Source: Methylophaga thalassica (GTDB lineage: Bacteria > Pseudomonadota > Gammaproteobacteria > Nitrosococcales > Methylophagaceae). From it: DNA of 64,000 nucleotides. The stretch spans positions 1-64,000 of the forward strand of contig NZ_BSND01000004.1 of assembly GCF_030159795.1 (NCBI RefSeq). Direction: 5' to 3'. Below the pieces are notes generated by a model that was not told where the DNA came from, searched no databases, and saw nothing but the letters and a program-made list of their open reading frames with translations. A program made the position numbers and the translations under genes. The first letter of the stretch is position 1. The number at the start of each line of letters is the position of its first letter. Of the stretch, positions 57,203-64,000 are shown in pieces.

Positions 57203-58099
57203 ATGAGACATTTTTTAACTTTAAAAGACTTGAGTGCTGATGAGTTAGAAGCATTAATTAATCGTGCATCTGAGCTCAAAAAAATGCAGCATAAAGGTGA
57301 AATTTACCAGCCTTTGAAGAATAAAGTCCTGGCGATGATTTTTGAAAAGTCATCTACACGTACCCGGGTTTCCTTTGAATCAGCCATGATACAGTTTGGT
57401 GGTGGCTCAATATTTTTATCACCTGATGATACTCAACTTGGTCGTGGTGAACCTGTAGAGGATTCTGCACGTGTAATTTCATCTATGGTGGATGCGGTAA
57501 TGATCCGTACCTTTGAACATGCCAAGATTGAAACATTTGCAAAATACTCTTCAGTGCCGGTGATTAATGCTCTGACCGATGATTTTCATCCATGTCAGTT
57601 ATTAGCCGATATGCAGACTTATCAAGAGCATCGTGGTTCAATTAAAGGTAAGAAAGTGGTCTGGATTGGGGATGGCAATAATATGTGCCATTCATATATC
57701 AATGCTGCGCAACAATTTGGCTTTGAGCTGCATATAGCCACGCCGCTAGGTTATGAACCGAAAGCGGATATTGTGTCGTCGGTAGATGCCACAATTGCGT
57801 TATTCAATAATCCAGCAGAGGCGGCAAAAGATGCGGATCTTGTTGTAACTGATGTTTGGGCCAGCATGGGACAGGAAGAAGAACAACGTAAACGTGAAGA
57901 AGCTTTTGCTGAGTTTCAGGTCAATAATGACATCATGAAACTGGCAGCAAAAGACGCTTTGTTTATGCACTGCTTACCTGCACATCGTGGCGAAGAAGTC
58001 ACCGCCGATGTGATTGATGGTGAACAAAGTGTTGTATGGGATGAAGCTGAAAATCGATTACATGCACAAAAGGCTTTATTAGAGTTTTTATGTGCATAA
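57203..58099 (+). CDS. argF: Ornithine carbamoyltransferase
   Basis: A 298-residue enzyme forming citrulline. Carbamoyl-phosphate motif [17 protein letters not shown], and the ornithine-site [11 protein letters not shown] are intact. It ends just before a large shared hairpin. Confidence 0.96.
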   Translation: MRHFLTLKDLSADELEALINRASELKKMQHKGEIYQPLKNKVLAMIFEKSSTRTRVSFESAMIQFGGGSIFLSPDDTQLGRGEPVEDSARVISSMVDAVMIRTFEHAKIETFAKYSSVPVINALTDDFHPCQLLADMQTYQEHRGSIKGKKVVWIGDGNNMCHSYINAAQQFGFELHIATPLGYEPKADIVSSVDATIALFNNPAEAAKDADLVVTDVWASMGQEEEQRKREEAFAEFQVNNDIMKLAAKDALFMHCLPAHRGEEVTADVIDGEQSVVWDEAENRLHAQKALLEFLCA

Positions 58100-58102
58100 G
58101 CA

Positions 58103-58142
58103 ATTAGAGCAAGAGCTTAGTTAATTTAGCTCTTGCTCTAAT
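58103..58142. terminator. Bidirectional terminator between argF and murU
   Basis: ATTAGAGCAAGAGCT and AGCTCTTGCTCTAAT are perfect 15-base complements around a ten-base loop. The last codons of murU lie in it. Confidence 0.85.
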
Positions 58143-58792
58143 GCTTCCAGACGCTCTAGCGTACCTATATCAGACCAGCGGCCATCATATAACTCTGCAG
58201 TCATCCGCTTATTTTTTATCGCTTGTTCAAACAATGGCCTAAGCGCTTTGCGTTCGACTTTCAGGTGTTGGAAAAGTCGAGGGTGGTAGAGGCCAATGCC
58301 ACTAAAAGTAAATTTACTCTTGCCATCAAGGCTGACTACATTATCTGCTTGGATTGCAAAGTCGCCATCAGGATTATGAGCAGGATTGTTTACCATAATT
58401 AGATGACAGTCAGTATCAGCTCCTAGCGCACGTTTTTTTAGCACAGAAAAGTCAAAGTCCGTCCAGATATCGCCATTGACCACAATGAATGGTTCGTCAC
58501 CCAGCAGACTTAGTGCTTGAGTTATACCGCCCGCTGTCTCCAAGCTGCCAGCGGTTTCGGGTGAATAAACGATGCGACAACCGTAATTCTCACCATTGCC
58601 AAGAACAGCAGGAAACTGTTCGCCCAGGTGAGCATAATTAATCACGATTTCCTGAATACCTGCAGATACTAAATTATCAATGAGGTATTCAATCAGCCGC
58701 TTATTTCCTGCATATACAAGCGGTTTGGGGGTGTGATCTGTTAATGGTCGCAAGCGTTCACCTCGGCCTGCAGCTAAAATCATCGCTTTCAT
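58121..58792 (-). CDS. murU: MurNAc-1-phosphate uridylyltransferase
   Basis: A 223-residue nucleotidyltransferase with AAGRGERLRPLTDHTPKPL, the NTP-binding loop, and VVNGDIWTDFDF with metal-binding Asp. Coupled by four bases to the sugar kinase gene upstream, which identifies it as MurU of the AmgK-MurU cell-wall recycling route rather than a generic glucose-1-phosphate enzyme. It makes UDP-MurNAc. Confidence 0.9.
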   Translation of the reverse strand: MKAMILAAGRGERLRPLTDHTPKPLVYAGNKRLIEYLIDNLVSAGIQEIVINYAHLGEQFPAVLGNGENYGCRIVYSPETAGSLETAGGITQALSLLGDEPFIVVNGDIWTDFDFSVLKKRALGADTDCHLIMVNNPAHNPDGDFAIQADNVVSLDGKSKFTFSGIGLYHPRLFQHLKVERKALRPLFEQAIKNKRMTAELYDGRWSDIGTLERLEALEQELN

Positions 58793-59781
58793 TTTATTGC
58801 CATAATTTTGGGGGTAAAGGTAAGAAACTCATATAAAGCCTCAAGTTCTTTGTATCGCTCGCAGACTTCCAGTACATAGTGAAGCGTAAGAGGTAAGTCA
58901 TTAAGGTAATTAGCTTTACCATCACGATAGTTGAGGCGGCAAAAGATGCCAAGCACTTTAAGGTGTCGCTGCAATCCGGTCAAATCAAACCAACGCTGTA
59001 GATCGTTAGCTTGGGATTGTGTAATCAGTTTGTTATTTATTGCTTGTTCTTTGTAGTAGTTTAGCCAGTTCTGCTGCTGTTCAGCTGGCCACTGAATGTA
59101 ACAATCTTTTAATAATGACACTAAATCATAGGTAATTGGGCCGACCACCGCATCCTGAAAATCGATAATACCGAGGGTATTGTCGGCACAGACCATTAGG
59201 TTTCGGCTGTGGTAATCACGATGAACAAAGCAGCTAGGTTGCTGTTGTATTTCATCAATAAGAAAATCATAGACAGCGGTGAGTATTTTCGGGACTTTTA
59301 AGTCTAAATGTCGACTCAGAAACCAAGCAGGGAATAGTGACATTTCATCCCGTAGTTTTGTCTCATCATAATCAGGCAATGATGTGTTTGCCGGATGAGT
59401 TTTTTGCATAGCAACTAACTCATCCATGGCTTTCCGATAGAGATTATCGGCATTGGCAGATGTTAATGACTTTAAAAAGGAAGTATCGCCAAAATCACTG
59501 AGCAGTAAATAGCCATTATCTTCATCTTTGGCATAGATATGTGGCACTGCGACATCATATTGTGCAAGAAACTCATCAATTTTGATAAAGCTGCTTATAT
59601 CTTCATGCTCAGGTGGTGCATCCATCACGATGTAGGAGCTCTCATTTTGTTTCAAGCGGAAATATCTTCTGAAACTGGCATCACTGGATGCTACCGTAAT
59701 ATTTAAATGATCATCAGGAAATAGTTTTTCTACCCAGGTAGTCAGTTGATTGAGTCTGGCATCGTTGATCGCGTTTTTCAT
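58789..59781 (-). CDS. amgK: Anomeric MurNAc/GlcNAc kinase
   Basis: A 330-residue aminoglycoside-phosphotransferase-fold kinase. ATG 59781 has GAGTAAAAATTAC before it; an upstream TTG at 59796 is possible. Catalytic HRDYHSRNLMV and metal-binding IIDFQDAVVGP are intact. It phosphorylates recycled MurNAc at C1 for MurU, bypassing de novo synthesis and the fosfomycin target. Confidence 0.92.
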   Translation of the reverse strand: MKNAINDARLNQLTTWVEKLFPDDHLNITVASSDASFRRYFRLKQNESSYIVMDAPPEHEDISSFIKIDEFLAQYDVAVPHIYAKDEDNGYLLLSDFGDTSFLKSLTSANADNLYRKAMDELVAMQKTHPANTSLPDYDETKLRDEMSLFPAWFLSRHLDLKVPKILTAVYDFLIDEIQQQPSCFVHRDYHSRNLMVCADNTLGIIDFQDAVVGPITYDLVSLLKDCYIQWPAEQQQNWLNYYKEQAINNKLITQSQANDLQRWFDLTGLQRHLKVLGIFCRLNYRDGKANYLNDLPLTLHYVLEVCERYKELEALYEFLTFTPKIMAIK

Positions 59782-59970
59782 GTAATTTTTACTCAAAATC
59801 TAAGTCTTTGTTCTTTATTTATAAATTTAGTTTGTGATGAAATCATTGTGACTCTATGAAAAGAGTGGTGTGAATATTATTTATATCTGGCGTATTATCG
59901 GGAATTATTTCCTAACTCATCAGTCAATCTGATGGGTGTTAAATAATGCTTTAGCTACAATGGAGTCGCA

Positions 59971-60381
59971 ATGAAAAAATTTTTAATATCGGCACTTTTA
60001 TTAAGTGCATCTTCAGCTGTTATCGCTCAAGAGTATGTCACACCTGCTGATATGCCAGAAGCAGCACAAACGAAAATGTATTCTATCCTCACAGACTACA
60101 ATAAATGCATGATGCAAGGACACTTGCATTCGAATCATACAGCTGAAAACCCACAAAAAGCAGCTGAAGCAGTTATGCAAAGTTGTGAAAACCACCTTGA
60201 TGAACTGAAAACGCATTTAACGTCCAACGGCGTTGAAAGCAGTTTAGTTGAAGGTATGGCTAAGTCAATGCGTTCAAAAGCCGCTCGTCAGCTTATGACA
60301 AAAACAATGAACAATTACGCAGCACAAGCTGCTGCTATGGCTAATGCCGAAAAACTGAAAGAGCAATCAGCAAACGAATAA
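59971..60381 (+). CDS. Small exported helical protein
   Basis: A 136-residue protein with a signal peptide (cleavage near SSAVIAQEY) and an all-helical mature part with two cysteines (NKCMMQGH and MQSCENHLDEL) that may pair. TGGAGTCGCA precedes the ATG. No family is recognised. Convergent with maf. Confidence 0.7.
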   Translation: MKKFLISALLLSASSAVIAQEYVTPADMPEAAQTKMYSILTDYNKCMMQGHLHSNHTAENPQKAAEAVMQSCENHLDELKTHLTSNGVESSLVEGMAKSMRSKAARQLMTKTMNNYAAQAAAMANAEKLKEQSANE

Positions 60382-60386
60382 ATGTT

Positions 60387-60977
60387 TTACTCATTGAGTT
60401 GAAGAACATCAACGCCTTCCTTGTTCAACAACTCAATGAGTTTTATCAGAGGCAAACCAATCAGACTATTTGGGTCATCACCCTCTAATTTAGTAAATAA
60501 AGCAATGCCTAAGCCTTCGGATTTAAAACTGCCAGCACACTGATAGGGCTTTTCTTGTTTCAGATAAAAGTGAATCTGCTTTTCAGACAATGATCTGAAA
60601 TGAACAGTAAAAGGTTCTACTAAGTGATGCATCGTTTGGCTTTGAGCGTTATACAAGGCTAAGCCTGTATAGAATGTGGCAGCTTTACCCGAAGCAGATA
60701 AAAGTTGTTTTACAGCCGTTTCATGATTGCCGGGTTTACCCAAGATTTTTCCATCTATCACTGCAACCTGGTCAGAACCAATAATGAGTGCTTCAGGGTA
60801 GTCTTTAGCAATGGCTAAGGCTTTTTCCTTCGCTAAGCGTTCAACCAGTGATGGGGCAGTTTCCCCTTCAAGTGCAGATTCATCTATATCGGGTGAGTGC
60901 TGTATAAAGTCTATCCCCAGCTTTTTTAAAACTTCAGCTCTGAACGGTGAGCTGGAGCCCAGTATTAATGTCTGCAT
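60387..60977 (-). CDS. Maf/YceF nucleoside triphosphate pyrophosphatase
   Basis: A 196-residue enzyme with [17 protein letters not shown], the Maf signature SSSPx[12 protein letters not shown] and [17 protein letters not shown]. The LYNAQSQ / [15 protein letters not shown] region fits the YceF subgroup, which hydrolyses m7GTP. ATG 60977 is preferred to a TTG at 60989. A CTCATTGAGTTG / CAACTCAATGAG hairpin (60390-60440) sits in the 3' coding end. Confidence 0.9.
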   Translation of the reverse strand: MQTLILGSSSPFRAEVLKKLGIDFIQHSPDIDESALEGETAPSLVERLAKEKALAIAKDYPEALIIGSDQVAVIDGKILGKPGNHETAVKQLLSASGKAATFYTGLALYNAQSQTMHHLVEPFTVHFRSLSEKQIHFYLKQEKPYQCAGSFKSEGLGIALFTKLEGDDPNSLIGLPLIKLIELLNKEGVDVLQLNE

Positions 60978-61000
60978 GATATTTTTCAATGTTATTAAGT

Positions 61001-62668
<1,668 letters not shown>

Positions 62669-62716
62669 TTATTGCTAGACTCACGCTATTTGAATGTAAT
62701 CCACTATACTAAGTCC

Positions 62717-63616
62717 ATGAACAAGCCTCAACACATTGATAAAGCGCATTTGATGCGGATGGCAACATACGCTTCTGTGGCGACAGCCATCACTTTGATA
62801 ATAGCCAAGTTATTTGCCTGGTTCCTGACTGATTCGGTCAGTGTATTAGCTACATTAGTCGATTCTAGTTTGGATGTTTTGGCATCTATTTTAAATATGA
62901 TTGCCGTACATCACGCATTACAACCAGCAGATAGAGAACATCGTTTTGGTCACGGCAAGGCAGAATCACTCGCTGGTCTGGGGCAATCAATGTTTATCGC
63001 AGGGTCTGCTGGTATCCTGCTACTTCAGGCTATAAATCGTCTGTTCAAACCCGAAGCAATGGAGCAGGGGATGACGGTGAGCCTCGCTGTTATGCTGTTT
63101 TCTATTGTAGCTACATTAGCATTAATGACATTCCAGAATTATGTCATCAGAAAGACGGACTCAACAGCAATTAAAGCGGATGCCCTTCATTACAAAACAG
63201 ATTTGTTGGTCAATGGCGGTGTCATCCTGGCATTAGTGCTTAGCATGAATGGCTGGTACTTATCTGACCCTATCATTGCTATCGCCATAGCATTGTTTAT
63301 TTTGCACAGTGCCTGGGGCATTGTGAAAGAGTCGATTGATTTACTCATGGATCATGAATTGCCGGATGAAGAGCGGGAAAAAATTAGTGCATTGATATTG
63401 AATCATCCTCAAGCAAGGGGATTACACGATTTACGGACCCGGCGTTCAGGCACAACGGTCTTTGTACAGCTTCATTTGGAGCTGGATGAAAGACTGACCT
63501 TAAGAGAAGCACATGAGATTGCCGATAAACTTGAGCATCAGATAGCTGACTTATTCGATGATGCAGAAGTGATTATCCATGAAGATCCGATTACTCATTT
63601 ACCGCTAAAGTCATAA
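62717..63616 (+). CDS. fieF: CDF cation efflux pump, FieF type
   Basis: A 299-residue six-TM exporter of Fe(II)/Zn(II). TM2 has DSSLDVLAS (first metal-site Asp pair) and TM5 has DALHYKTDLLVN (His and Asp). The cytoplasmic domain includes HDLRTRRSG and HLELDERLTLREAHEIAD. ATG 62717 is preferred to a longer frame from 62672; the ribosome binding site is weak in both cases. Confidence 0.92.
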   Translation: MNKPQHIDKAHLMRMATYASVATAITLIIAKLFAWFLTDSVSVLATLVDSSLDVLASILNMIAVHHALQPADREHRFGHGKAESLAGLGQSMFIAGSAGILLLQAINRLFKPEAMEQGMTVSLAVMLFSIVATLALMTFQNYVIRKTDSTAIKADALHYKTDLLVNGGVILALVLSMNGWYLSDPIIAIAIALFILHSAWGIVKESIDLLMDHELPDEEREKISALILNHPQARGLHDLRTRRSGTTVFVQLHLELDERLTLREAHEIADKLEHQIADLFDDAEVIIHEDPITHLPLKS

Positions 63617-63648
63617 CATAAAGTGAATACAATACGGTGATGATTTCG

Positions 63649-63654
63649 TATAAT
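63649..63654 (+). promoter_or_regulatory. TATAAT -10 element
   Basis: A consensus -10 hexamer stands 30 bp before the likely start of the last, partial gene and could give it its own promoter; a convincing -35 was not found. Confidence 0.4.
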
Positions 63655-63683
63655 TAGCACACAACAATATTGAGGCCAGTACA

Positions 63684-64000
63684 ATTATTACCTTCGATTT
63701 ATCCACTCAAATAACCATCGCTATCGCGGTGTGTGTTCTACTAGCTTTAGTGTTTGTGATTAAACGTAAAAGAAAACGCTCACGTTATTCAAGAAAGCTG
63801 GAACGTTCATTACAATCAATAAAAAAGCAAGAAGCAAAATCTATTATTATTCCTGACGGTTTAGGTGGGGCGATAGAAATAGAACGTTTACTGCTGATTG
63901 AGCAAGGGTTATTGATTATTGAAACATATCCGATGTCAGGACATTTATTTGGTGCCGATCACATAGATCAATGGACACAAATTATCGATGGTAGAAGCTT
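63684..64000 (+). CDS. Membrane-anchored protein, 5' part, possibly NERD-domain
   Basis: An open frame from 63654 to the window edge with no ATG, GTG or TTG before its TM helix. The best start is ATT at 63684, eight bases after GAGG. It encodes a TM helix (about residues 7-25), a basic linker (KRKRKRSRYSRKLERS) and LGGAIEIERLLLIEQGLLIIET, which resembles the beginning of a nuclease-related (NERD) domain. The rest lies outside the window. Start and family are both uncertain. Confidence 0.5.
   Translation, partial: MITFDLSTQITIAIAVCVLLALVFVIKRKRKRSRYSRKLERSLQSIKKQEAKSIIIPDGLGGAIEIERLLLIEQGLLIIETYPMSGHLFGADHIDQWTQIIDGRS

Overview
The window reads as a gammaproteobacterial chromosome in two halves. 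From about 34,779 to the right edge it is ordinary housekeeping DNA: nrdAB, bcp, dapA-bamC-purC, pyrC, ilvB-ilvN-ilvC-pssA-leuA, holD-rimI, sodB, argD-argF, amgK-murU, maf and pgm. The proteins and gene order suggest a Methylophaga-like methylotroph (Thiotrichales), but no methylotrophy gene is present and the assignment is tentative. Core genes have clean ribosome binding sites and strong intrinsic terminators, several shared by convergent genes.

The left 34.8 kb is an accessory island. Its right boundary can be placed: a Tn7-like transposition module (tnsA, tnsB, tnsC and a long tniQ/tnsD, all on the minus strand) ends at 34,766 with two TnsB-type repeats and a terminal ACA, 12 bp beyond the nrdB stop codon. 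As in Tn7 next to glmS, the tnsA end faces the 3' end of a conserved gene. The other end is not seen, so the element probably reaches beyond base 1 and the rest of the left half would be cargo; this is inference.

Cargo from left to right: (1) metal-resistance debris (CDF exporter end, truncated lspA, HME-RND fragment) around a small HTH regulator; (2) a copper-resistance block of ATP-grasp protein, CopRS-type two-component system, CopA multicopper oxidase, CopB, a Met/His-rich periplasmic protein, a c-type cytochrome, an APC permease, a copper P-type ATPase and a small Cys-rich secreted protein; (3) an accessory CsrA of 54 residues with its own terminator, beside a structured candidate RNA; (4) a Lon-like AAA+ ATPase without protease domain, followed by three tandem paralogues of a two-TM protein; (5) a translationally coupled Y-family polymerase / short SRAP pair behind a 14-codon leader, then a secreted EndA-type nuclease, a DUF2971 protein, a HAD protein and a metallophosphoesterase broken by an amber codon; (6) from about 23,980 to 27,840 a run of small, unrelated, same-strand genes separated by integron attC-like sites, with no integrase in view, interrupted by a truncated IS3 element.

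Most distinctive are the Tn7-like module at nrdB, its 818-residue TniQ with an array of HTH-like repeats sharing a PxSGPxID signature, and the integron-type cassette array inside the island. No CRISPR array, cas gene, tRNA or rRNA was recognised.
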